From NCBI GenBank assembly GCA_031841125.1, contig CM063113.1:37017197-37081196 (forward strand): a DNA stretch of 64,000 nt, given 5' to 3'. The position numbers and the translations under genes are program-made. Position 1 is the stretch's first letter; every line of letters begins with the position of its first letter. Below the pieces are notes generated by a model, which was not told where the DNA came from, did not search any database, and saw only the letters and a list, made by a program, of their open reading frames with translations. The DNA is from Acanthococcus lagerstroemiae (taxonomy: Eukaryota > Arthropoda > Insecta > Hemiptera > Eriococcidae). Below are positions 12,901 to 24,900 of this stretch, piece after piece.

Positions 12901-15900
12901 AAGGAAGAAAGAAAAAAAAAAGAAAAAAAGCAAACTATAGAAAAGTATGGGTTTTTCCGCTGAAAAAAAGAAAGCGCATCATCAAAAACGATAATAGCAG
13001 TACTCGTATAATTTTACATTTTTCATTTAGAGGGGCTAGTTTTGAAACCGCGGCGGGGATGGGGGCTTAGCCCACCCTAGTCCTCCCTGTTTCCGCCCCT
13101 GGGGCATTTTTCATTAATTTATTGAACTTGCACTTGTTTTTTTCCAATTTTAGTGAACTAACTAGTTCTCGCTCTTGTTCACTTGGTCTTCTGACTGATC
13201 TAGTTCATTGCAGCGAGCGGAGCGAGGACAAATTCTCTTTAGTAATTGCCTACAACCGAGAACTAGGCTATTACCCAAACAATTTTTTAAAATCTCTATT
13301 GACGTCCTATGAGATTGTTGATTAAAATTAACACCTCATACATTGACATTCTCAATCTGAAACCTGAAACCATTATGAAAGTTGAAACTAAAGTCGGAAC
13401 TGTGGAACTGTGGAAATATGCAAGAAGCCCCCCGCCCCCCCCCCCTTCAAAAAAAAAGAAGAAAAATGAAAAAATAGATGAACAAAGAATGAACAAGTTG
13501 ATCAGGTCCAAAAATTGTGAACTAGTTCGTGTTCTTTTTTTGAGGGGGAGCGATGAACTAGTTCAAAACCAAGTTCACCAAAAATAGTGAACAAGAGCAA
13601 GTGAACAATTTGCTCTTCAAGAGCAATGCCCTTCTTTGGTTACATGTTACGAGTACATGCTGGTTTGTAATAAAACATAAAATTATTATTTTCCTATGGT
13701 TTATTTTTAACTTGTATCAGTTGTATCACTTTTCTAGTTTTTTCTTTTTGGGTCATTCTTCAAAATGTTTTTCCATGGAGGAAAGTAGGAGATGTTTGAA
13801 ATTTTTTTGATGGGAGTCGTTAAGAGGCGTTCTGTATAACATACTGGTAAGATTGGGCCGACAGTGAGGGGATTCTGTATTTTTAGCATGGCGATCAAAA
13901 TAATGAATGCCATGCCGAAGGACACATGAAAAAGTCCATGGCGAAAGACAACAGCGAACAAAAGGTGTTCTGCCGTCAATTAGTAGATTTCAAAACAAAG
14001 AATCGTATGGAGAGTTTATAAAGGTATACTAACCCATTAATCATTAGATGCAATTATTTTTGGATGATGAATAACGTCTATCGTTGCATAAAGATGACCA
14101 TGCCGAAAGACACTTTTTATTTTGAACTCTTAATTTTAGACAATAATACGCGAATGCACGAGTCGTCACCAAAAACTGGGATTTGATATACGGACTGTAT
14201 TGCTCTGATAAGAATATTATACAGTTTGACCATTAATTGCGACGAAAAAATATTGAAACTTCTGTTTTGTAATTGGTTGAAAAAGGGGGCATGTCGAAAG
14301 ACAAAAAATCGAAGGACAGTTTTCAAGGTTGGCAACACTGACTCTCAGCTGTGAAGACGCAATTTCCGCGTTACCAACTCATTCATTCATTTATCTAGAG
14401 TTGAATTGTTTTGCCGGGTTTGTTCTAATATAATTTACAGTTTGAAGATTTAGAAAATAATATTAAAAATTGTTATAGGGTCAGCCATGCGGACATTTTA
14501 GCATATTTAATCAAATTTTGGCCAATTAAAAGTGGATCAGATTTTCTTCTGAAACCTTGAAAAAGTAGAATTCAGTCATATCTATCATCAACGGGGGGGG
14601 GGGGGGGACAAAAAACAAACGTATTATTAATAACTTGTGAGATAACTGCTTGGGACTGTAAAATCAACATTTTTGTAGAATAACCCATCTCATCATCATA
14701 AAAAAAAAAAAATCGCGAAAAAGGAATTGCGGGAACCGCTTTGAGAATCGGATTCTCCACAACAAAGAATCGCAAATGACTGAATCCGATTCTCAAATCT
14801 GACTGAATCGCATTTTGGGAATCCGATCCTCCAACACCAAGAAATCGCCCCACCTCTGGTTCAGACTATGTCACAGTCCATTCTGGTGTGATTGATTAGG
14901 ACTCGTTTACACTCCGATTAAGACTTGTCATCAAGACTGAACACTCATTCGGACTCTCCTGGCACTCACCAGACTTTTTTGAAACTCATTTTCAGGCTCT
15001 ATGATTGATTTCATTCTGACGAGATAACTCATTCGGACTATATACAAACTCACTCTTAGTCTTTCAGTGGGACTCTCGATGTAGATTTCAATCAGATAGT
15101 GTTTACCGTTTCACCCCCAACGGGACATACATGTCCCACCAAACGAAAAAAAATTCTTCTGAGAAATAAGTATACACATTTTAAAGAGAATCCCATGTGT
15201 CCCACTGATTGAGTACGTTTCGATTTTTGTGCCCTTAGGTGGCATCATTGATGTTCTATGAAACATTTGCCCGACAAATGTGGAACTGCCTTAGGTTTCT
15301 TATAATTTTTCTTTCCTCTCTGGCGTATCCTCTGAGTTGATAAGTTGTGTGAAGCACCCCTAAGTAATCTTTTTCGTGTTTCAGCTCTATTGCTGGGACT
15401 CGTGTTCCAACATACTCTATCACTGGGACATATGCTGTACCATTCACTACGGAGTTCTGGGGGCGCATAAACTATTTCCCCTGATTCGTCTTAGTAAAGG
15501 CTTATACAACACACTTAAAAAAAAAACAAAAAAAAAACACACACACAAACTTTATTGGGGGTTTGGCATTTTTATACGCGACCGGCCAAAATTAATGAAA
15601 AAAAGAGAACAAAACAAAATAGAAAGCGGCTTTCATTTATCAGCGGGTACGATTTTCATTAAAAATTTTGACTTATCAGATTATTTTGTGGGGAAAAAAT
15701 GATGTTTTTAAATGCCGAAAATGCCGAATTATGTAGATGTTGCTGCCGAATTTCTTATTTTTTAATGCCGAAGAATCCGGTCTCTATTCATGACTCTTTA
15801 AGATCCTGTCGGGCTCTCTCAGACTTGTTTGTGCAAGATTATCTAAAACTCTTCAAAACTCGTTCAAAACACTTCAAAACTCCTTTCAGGACGTTTTACA

Positions 15901-18900
15901 TTATTTCATTATTTAAAATTCATCAAGACTTTTGTGGACTTGCTTAAGGCTCTTTAAGACTTATCCACAGGTATTCAAAAATTTCTGCAGTCTTCCTTAA
16001 AATATTCGGTATTCAAGGGGGTGGAGGTGAAGTTCTTTACCTTTTCTTGTACATAATGTACCTGTTCAGACGTATCAATGCATTTCGATGTTCGGTTAAA
16101 GGTTTCTTTTACAAATAGTTTTTATTCTCGTCCTTCACTTCCCTCCCTGGTCACAACACCGTTCCTTCCCTTTTTTTCCTGATTGCTTCCTTCGAGTCCC
16201 CCGTCGTTCTTCTGTTTCTTTTTTTTCTTCGATATGTTATTCTTCTCCCCGCAGACTTTTTTTTTTAGTTTTTTAGTTTTAACTAGTTAGGATCCGTGAA
16301 AGCCGCCACGGTTTCTCATTCAGTAACCTAGACATTCAATATCTGTCTAAATAATTTGGGTTAGATCCTGTTAGATCACATGGTGTGTGCAGCAATAAAC
16401 CGCGCATTGGTCGTTTGGTCCGAGAACTTGAAGTGAATGAAATTCTAAAATGACCAGCAAATAAGTGCACTTTTAGACCCGATGACTCAGCCTAAAAATA
16501 AGTATCGTTTGATGTCTGAATCAATCGGATTCTTGTAAACTCGAGTCTTGAATTTATAGAACCTACAGAACGCGGCGTTCACGACTCCAGGATTGAATTT
16601 TAGTCGACGGACGGTGATGGACTGACTCGTACTGGACCGTGGACAGAACACATCGATTGTGGACGACCGATGCATGTCCAATTTGCCACAGATACATTCG
16701 AGTTTCCTGTCTTCGTCTGGACGACGAATTATTAATATTCCTCTCTACGCGATCGGTCTGCTGACAAACGGTCAGAGCGTTTACTCGGTTGAGCTTCTTT
16801 ATTTCGTTTCTGATACCCGCCTGCAAGGCGACTCGACAATTTTTCATGGGACAAGCGATGACTTTGCAAGGTTACGCGACGTCCATTGTCGTAATTACGG
16901 TATATCTACAGTAGTTTGTTTTCAACATTAACGATGAACAAGTTGCGTAGACTCCTGTACAGGTATCGGTGTATTCCTATCAGGTTAGAGTTTCCCTCGA
17001 GCTATACAATCTTGGCAGCCTGAGAGGCTAAGTTTCTCCGGCAAGTAGTTTTATTTCTCAAGCAAAGATTAGCTCAGAGCTATCAGTATTATATTTCGAG
17101 TGGAAAACCTTCGACATACGGTGTTGAATTTTGCTAAACCTGGGAATTCTTTGAGTAATAATCACGACACGAGGGTTGGGGTACAGATAGATGTATTTTA
17201 CGATTTACTTTTTACACGACACTAAAATGCGCGGACGGCGACTATTTTTATGGATTATACGTTAAGAGTACGCAGACTGTCGTAGAGGACGGAAATGTAC
17301 ACAGGAGGGAGGGGGGGTGCAAAGGCTCCCAGATAAACGTACTAACGATTACAGACAGCGAAGCACAGTCGAGGCACGACGCGGATACTCCCTAGTAGTA
17401 CTTGCGACAGGGAAGGCAATGGACTGCCAGCAGTTAAGAGAAATTCGGGGTTCACCGATAGCTAGTAAATCGCGCCGAAAGCGCGGAGGTCAAAGTTCAC
17501 CAGTAAAGCCCGCTACACACTATTCGCGAACAACAACGAATCGACGACGAAACACGTCCGATACACGAATAGTGTGTAGACGGTGATTCGCTGTGTTTCG
17601 CGAAACGGTTTTTCGCCGAAACGATGTTCGTACCGATCCGTCGGACGAGCGGTTTTTAGACGAATAATCAAAGAAAATATTTTTCGTGTGTGGAGATTCG
17701 TCCAGCCGCTACACACTATTCGCGCACGAATTGTCGTATTTTCGTCCAGTCGACTGGAATTGCGTTCCATGTTCAAATCTTGTAAAATTGCGCCAAGTCC
17801 GTACTTACAAAAATATTCACATCTGACAATAATGAGACTGTGTGCATGTCGCCAGCCCCCTCATTGTGGCAATGGGGGAGAAAAATAATGTCAATAATTT
17901 GTTCTTAATTTGTTCTAATTTGTTCAGCCATTTTTAGGATTTGTTCTTACCCCCACACCCCAACAATTAGCAACTCAGTTTGAGGGTCTGGCGACAAGCT
18001 AGTCCCCCCGACATTCGATTTCGAGGTTGTAACAAGTTTCAAACATTTGTTCTTAACTTGTTCCGTAGTTATCAGAATTTGTTCCGCCATTCTCCCCTAT
18101 TTACAGCCACCGAATAGAGGAGCAGGATCAACTAATAGTTATAATCCCACATGAATACTATTTGCTGCACACTAAAATTTGTTCTACATTCGTTCTAATT
18201 TGTTCTCTCATCTACACACCTGAGTCCATCACCACTATGCATTTGCCGACTATTCGAGCTCAGGGGCGGGGGTAAGTGACTTTACTTAAATCTTCAGTTT
18301 CCATGTGAATACGATTTGTTGCACACTGAAATTTGTTCTATGTACGTTCTAGTTTGTTCTCTCAACCCCACACCTCAGACTATCAAAACCATACATTTTC
18401 CGACTATGTGAACCAGGGGGTGGGGGTAAGTGACACTTATGTATGAATTTTCCAAATAAATACGATTTGCCACCAACTGCAATTTGTTCTCTATTCATTC
18501 TAGTTTGTTCTTTCATCTACAAATTCAAATCCGTTACCACAAAGCATTGGCCGACAATGTGAACTTATGTGGTGGGGGTAAGTGGCCCTTATGTGCGAAG
18601 TTCCCACATAATTGCGATTTGTCGCCCACTATTGGTTCTCTTTTTGTTCTAATTTTTTCTCGAATCTACACATCACAATCCATCATCAATGTGTATTTGA
18701 AGTCAACCAAAATTCAGGGTGTGGGCTTAAGTGACCCTCAAGTGCTAAGTATCCACTAAATTTGATTTCATGGCAACTACAATTTGTTCTGTATTTGTTC
18801 TAATTTGTTCTCCTATCTACACACTAAAATCCGTCGCCACACAGCATCGGCCGAAAATATGAACTTATGCGGTGGGGTAAGTGGCCCTTATGCACGAATT

Positions 18901-21900
18901 TCCCACATAATTGCGATTTGTCCCTCACTACAATTTGTTCTCTATTTGTTCTAACTTGTTCTCGAATCTACACACCACAAACCATCATCAATGTGCATTT
19001 GAGGTCAATCGATATTCGGGGGGTGGGCTTAAGTGGCCCTTAAGCCGACCTAAGAGTCACTTAATACAACCCTTTGAATTTCGAAAGACTTCAAATACAC
19101 AGTAATGGTGGTTTGTGGCGTGTAGATTCGAGAACAAATTAGAACAAATAGAAAATAAATTTTAGTGGACGACAGATCGTAATTATTTGGGAACTTCGCA
19201 CATAAGGGCCACTTACCCCGACCACATATATTCACATTTTCGGCCAATGCTTTGTGGTGACGGATTTGAGTGTGTAGTTGAAAGAACAAACTAGAATGAA
19301 TAGAGAACAAATTGCAGTTGATGGCAAATCTTATTTATTTGGAAAATTTATACATAAGTGTCACTTACCCCCACCCCCTGGTTCACATAGTCGGCAAGAG
19401 TATGGTTTTGATAGTCTGAGGTGTGGGGTTGAGAGAACAAACTAGAACGTATATAGAACAAATTTCAGTGTGCAGCAAATCGTATTCACATGGAAACTGA
19501 AGATTTAAGTAAAGTCACTTACCCCCGCCCCTGAGCTCGAAGAGTCGGCAAATACATAATGGTGATGGACTCAGGTGTGTAGATGAGTGAACAAAGTAGA
19601 ACGAATGTAGTACAAATTTTAGTGTGCAGCAAATAATATTCATGTGGGATTATAGCTGTTAGTTGATCCTGCTCTTCCTTTTGGTTGCTGTAAATAGGGG
19701 AGGGTGGCGGAACAAATTCTGAAAACTGCGGAACAAATTAGAACAAATTAAGAACAAATTTCTGAGACTTGTTACAACCCCAAAATCGAATGTCGGGGGC
19801 TAGCATGTCGCCAGCCTCTCAAACTGAGTTGCTAATTTTTGGAAGGTGAGGGTAAGAACAAATTCTAAAAATGGCTGAACAAATTATTGACCTTATTTTT
19901 CTCCCCACCCGTTCCACAATGAGGGGGCTGGCGACATGCACCTTGAGACTTTTGAGTAACTGAAAATTATCCTAAATAAAGGTAATTTATTGACACGTAA
20001 CCCGTCCCTATTTTTGTACAATGTTAAACTCCACCATCTTTAGGGACCTGCCGAAAAGTTTTTTCTTGGGGGAGGGGGGGGGGGCTAAGTATGAAACACC
20101 CAACTGATTCAACTCAAAATTCGCATGTATAAAAGCTTTTGCTTTGTTGCATTTTACTAACTTCTGAACTCAGAAGTCCAGAGTATCAAAGCGCAAAAAA
20201 AATGTTGACTTGTTCGATTTTTCTAACTCTACCAAAATTTTCCAACTCCACCTGACTGAAATGGTAAATTTTCCCAACTGTTGAGTAAAAAATTCCCTAC
20301 GGGAGGAGAAGCTCCCCCCTCCCCCTATTGGTACGTCCCTGACCATATCCTTTTTTTTAAAGCTTCACCTCTCTTTTTAGGCCCAAACATGCAATAATTA
20401 AAGCAGCGGCCACATCGTCATCGCTGCTCATTGTGATTTTTCAGCAAGAAATAATAATAAAATATACGAACAGATTTCAACGGATGTGTTACGGCTAATT
20501 CCTGAAATTGCTCATTCCGTGTGATGGGCGGAAAAATTGCTCATTTCCTGAAATGCGCAAGGCCGCTGCCGATTACGTGAAATGCGCAGTTTCAAACAGG
20601 TTGGGCAGCCGATTGAAATCGGCAATACCTGAAAAATGAAGCTGCGAAATTTGCGAAATTTTGTAATTCACCGATAACATTAATGTGAACGATAAAAAGT
20701 ATCTAATTAATGATCAATCGCGAAAGTTGTGAAGTACATTATGCATCATTCTAGATAGTCCTTTAAACATGTACATATTATAAATTCAATAATGAGAAGA
20801 AAAACATTGTTGTACCAGTAATGCCTTCTTTGAGTACTTTGTTCAGGCTCCTTTTCTCTTCTGGTCCAGTGCTCAAATATTACGAAAACTGTTTTAATGC
20901 GGGAAGCTGGTCATCGGGAGTCGGTCTGGTCGGAAACATGAATTTTTTTTAACACAGATCAAATAAGGACCACTCAAATGGAGGATATTTTGGATTACTA
21001 AATTCGAAAATTGAATCAGATTTTCAATCCGACTCGCATTTGGGACCAAAATTCCCAATGTGTAGGAGTATGGAGAAATTTTCAAAATTTTTGAAAATCA
21101 AAAAAATTGAGATAACCACCCATTCTTCATCAGTTTTAACTCGTTGCCCAAATCTACCGCTGACCCTCCATTTTGTAAATACAGTCAAAAATGTGGCTAT
21201 ACAAGTGTGAGGGAGGGCATACTAGGTCAAACATTGAGTGAGAATCAATTGTGACGATGGATTTGAAGTAGTCACGAAAAGTTAAATAATTTTCACCCAG
21301 CCTAAAATAATAAAATAAACGAACAGATTTTAATGTATGCACTATGCACCTGTAAACGAGTAGAAAACGCAGTAGACGACTTATTCGAGAAGTTTTCGTC
21401 GCTGACTGACGAACTAATCAACGACGAACTGAAGGACGAATTACGAATAGTGTGTAGAGGGTTATTCGTCGTGATTCGCGAATCTAGACTTTTTTCGGCG
21501 AATAATTTGTTTCGTTGTAGATTCGTTGTTGTTCGCGAATAGTGTGTAGCGGGCTTAACCAGTAAATCGCGCTGACAGGAGAGGGCACGGGGTTTATCGG
21601 TGGCCAGTAAATCGCGCCGAGAGAAGGGAAATCAGGGTTAACCGGTAACCAGTAAATTGCTCGCAGCTGATTGCAAAGGAACGCAGAAATGCTAGCAGCA
21701 AAATTGCCTTCGCAAAATGCTTGCCCGAGTTGGCTTGACTACCCTTAGTTTCTCCGGGTAGTTAAAGTATACAGGAGCTACCGACTTCGTCCGCAAGTAG
21801 GAAAAATCCACCCTCGCGACACAAAAACGTTCTCTTGATAGCCGAAACACGAGACACGGTTTTGTGACACAGCGCTCGACTGTGGTTCTAGCGGTGGTGG

Positions 21901-24900
21901 AATCTTGCAGTATTTACTCGCCCGAGTAGACAGAGTAAGCACGTATGTAACAGTGCCTCCGAGGGCGAGGAAATACTACATGATTCACCTCACAATCTGT
22001 AATTGCTTACCTGGGATAATAACCTTCTGGTTGGAAACTGAAGGTCTTGACTTCTGCTGAATCCGCAAGCCTTCCTGGTGGCCTAGAGGCATGCGGCACC
22101 TCCACCTCCTTTTCCATAGAACAGGGAGTCCCTGTCTGGCACCAGTGTTCTTGGGATGCGGGAACGGTGTTCTTCGGCATCGGAGCCTGTGTGACGACCT
22201 TCCGTGCTGGTGGTCTGGTACCCGACTTGGGTTGTTGCTTGACTCTGCTTGTATTTAGTCGAGCTGGCTGGGTGGCTGCAAAAAGCCTCTGGAATGTAGC
22301 TAGGCGCTCGGTGCTTTGGCTAGTCCACGTGAAGTCCGGGTCCCAAGGTCGAATTCTCCGCGGCATTGTCTTACTCGAGGTTGTTATACTCCGGTGGTCT
22401 TCAGTTTTGGGTGGTATCGTTGTGTTGTCATGGAGACGGTTGCCGCGTCACAGGGTCGGGCTTTCCGCGGCGCCTTTCTACCAGAAGTTGGTGGGCTCGA
22501 GTGGATTTCACCTTTGGGTGGCATCGTCCTTGTTGGTGTTGGGACTGCTGCCTCCTCGAATTCTGGTGCATTAGCCGATACGGTGGCGATCTGTTTTACG
22601 TTCTCCCTTGATCGGCCAGTTGTCGCCCACTTATGGTTATGGGAATGTGCGGTAGGCTGTCATGGGCATTAAGGGTGCTGAACTTCCCTATCAACGCTGG
22701 TTTTTCAAATATTCGTCCGGGTAAATTTCGTCGTCGGGCAATCCGGGTATGCGTAGCCGGGCAGTGTCGACAGGGCGGTGGTTGACGCAGCGGGTTGGCA
22801 CAAGTACCCGTGGCTCCTCCTGTTGCGGGTCGTGCTAGCGCAGTTCCCGATATGTTCCTTGCGGGCGGATTGGTGGCAGGAGGTGCTGGAAGACGGGTAG
22901 ATAGTTTGCCTGGAGTGGTGTACTGAACAGGTCGGCCCGTGTAACGCCTTTGGGTCAGCTGTCCTTCGAGGGTGGTCGCCAACTGAATCAGGTCTTCAGC
23001 ATTGGTGAGGCGGGCAGCCAATAGGTGCAGATGGAAGTTCTCGTGTATTCGCTCAATGATCAGCGACAGTAGGTCCTTGGGTAGCGTGGTCTCCGCGGAG
23101 TATAAGCGTCGGAACAGTTGCGTTTTGCAGGCGACGAATACCTCCACAGGCTCGTCTCTGTGTTGTGGGTTGCTGTATAGAGCGATGCGACCGTGCGTTA
23201 GGATGTCATTACTGCTGAACTGATTCAGGAGACGCTCCGAAAATTTTTGCCATGTGTGCGGCAACCGGCGAAAGGGTGCAAACTGATCACCGGTTATCTC
23301 TAGCCAATCTTCGCGCGGCGTTCGGATATCGCGGAAGACCGATTCGCGGCCAGCAAGGAAATCGAGTCGGTCCTTTGTGATCTCCCCTTCGAATTTCGGC
23401 AGTTTTCTTGGCAAACGTGCGGTTACTGGCGGATGGTAAGCGGGGGGAACGGCGGCAGTGGATTGCAGCAGTCGTTGAAATTATGCTAACGGCTGACGGC
23501 TTCAGCTTAGCTAAGCATCCCTAGTAATTATGACGCATGTTGGATATTGGGAACTAACATATATTTTATTGCACATTGCTCGAAGAAATTACAAGAATCC
23601 GCGGATTTTTTTCCCTCAAAATTTGTCACTCTGGGCACGTGCCTATGTTGCCTATGCATAAATCCGCCACTGATGGTCACCAATTTTAATTCACTATTGA
23701 GTTACTCGTAGTACACAGGTTTGCAATAAAATTCTCGATACTTATAATTTACTTCCATCCCCCTTCTTCTGTATACCAGTAGTGTCTTCTTTTACCTTGA
23801 ACAGTTCCGAATCATTGGGTCGCGTGTAGAGGTACTGGCTCCATTATTTTCGAGCGTTACTATACCCACGTTCGAAATCATATATTCGAGACGAACCAAC
23901 CAACCCGAGCCGAGTCGATTATTTGCTCACAATCGAAAAATACCGTCACCGGGACACGATTCGACAAAATTGGTGCGCGTATTGAATGTGAAATACCTGA
24001 CCAGGTAATGACGACCGTGAACTCTCGCGTTATGTACAAACGAAAAACACTTAACATCCGTTACGACCAATACAACGTTTGGTGACTAGTTTAATTCTTG
24101 ATTTATTAACAAAAAAAAAAAAATCGCGGTTACACAATCGAGGAATGTTGTCACTTTTTCACCTTACCAACGTCGTGTGGAAAAAAAGTGGATAAAATAG
24201 CGGTACGAGTATGTATGCGGTGCCGGTGTCAAGTGGACTTGGAGTAAAAAAAAAGTTACAGGTACTAGGATCAACGACTCCGGATGATAACCGAGTCAAA
24301 TTTAAATTCACGGTTGACTGATCGAAAATGGCCGTTTTGTAGCAGTGCACTCGAAGCTGGGTCCGATATACTCTGATCTTATAATATGTGCTGCGTGCCA
24401 GTTAGTACCCAGGTGCCTAAAACTTTGCTCTATGTAAATGCGTTCTACTCCTTACTTACAGTAGAATCTCATCTTCGAAGTTATGTCTTATTACTCAGCT
24501 ACCACCATCAGCTTACGATTTATTTCAATACGCTTTTGGGAGATCCACCAGCGTAGGAAGGTTACAGTCTCGGAGCGGCGGGGGGGAGGCGAAGTGGTCG
24601 CTACAGAGAGCACTTCTTCAGAGTGAGGCTTACAGACAGTTCTACTTTGGTATACTCTGCTGCGTGCTGCGTCCAGTATGTGGTGCACCGTTAAGGATAT
24701 CCAAATCGAGAAACTTCGATTTGCTCCCGTCGCAGCATCCAGAGGTCTGGTGCTCCGGGCATGAACTGAAGAGAAGGTGTATTCTGTTCCGACACATTCC
24801 GCTGCGTACTGCATCCAGCATCTACTACACCGTTGCGGATATTCGGGCTAAGAATCTTCGATTCGCTCCCGTCGCAGCATCCAGATGTCTGGTGCTCCGA

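Larger units (their letters stand above)
17507..21555. mobile_element. 4-kb TIR element (Harbinger-like by TAA duplication)
   Basis: Ends AGCCCGCTACACACTATTCG / CGAATAGTGTGTAGCGGGCT are perfect inverted repeats and continue for about 55 bp. TAA flanks both ends (17504-17506 and 21556-21558), as in PIF/Harbinger insertions. Subterminal copies of ctacacactattcg recur at 17566, 17707 and 21446. It inserted into a local ~45-bp repeat whose units lie on both sides. No transposase frame found; the interior is filled by other repeats. Confidence 0.75.

Noticed and set aside
17843..19940. CRISPR-like array
   Set aside because: Units are ~150 bp, diverged and mirrored; no short identical repeats with unique spacers, and the context is eukaryotic.
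22047..22574. 175-residue plus-strand ORF
   Set aside because: Shadow of the minus-strand gag-associated frames; low-complexity translation without motifs.
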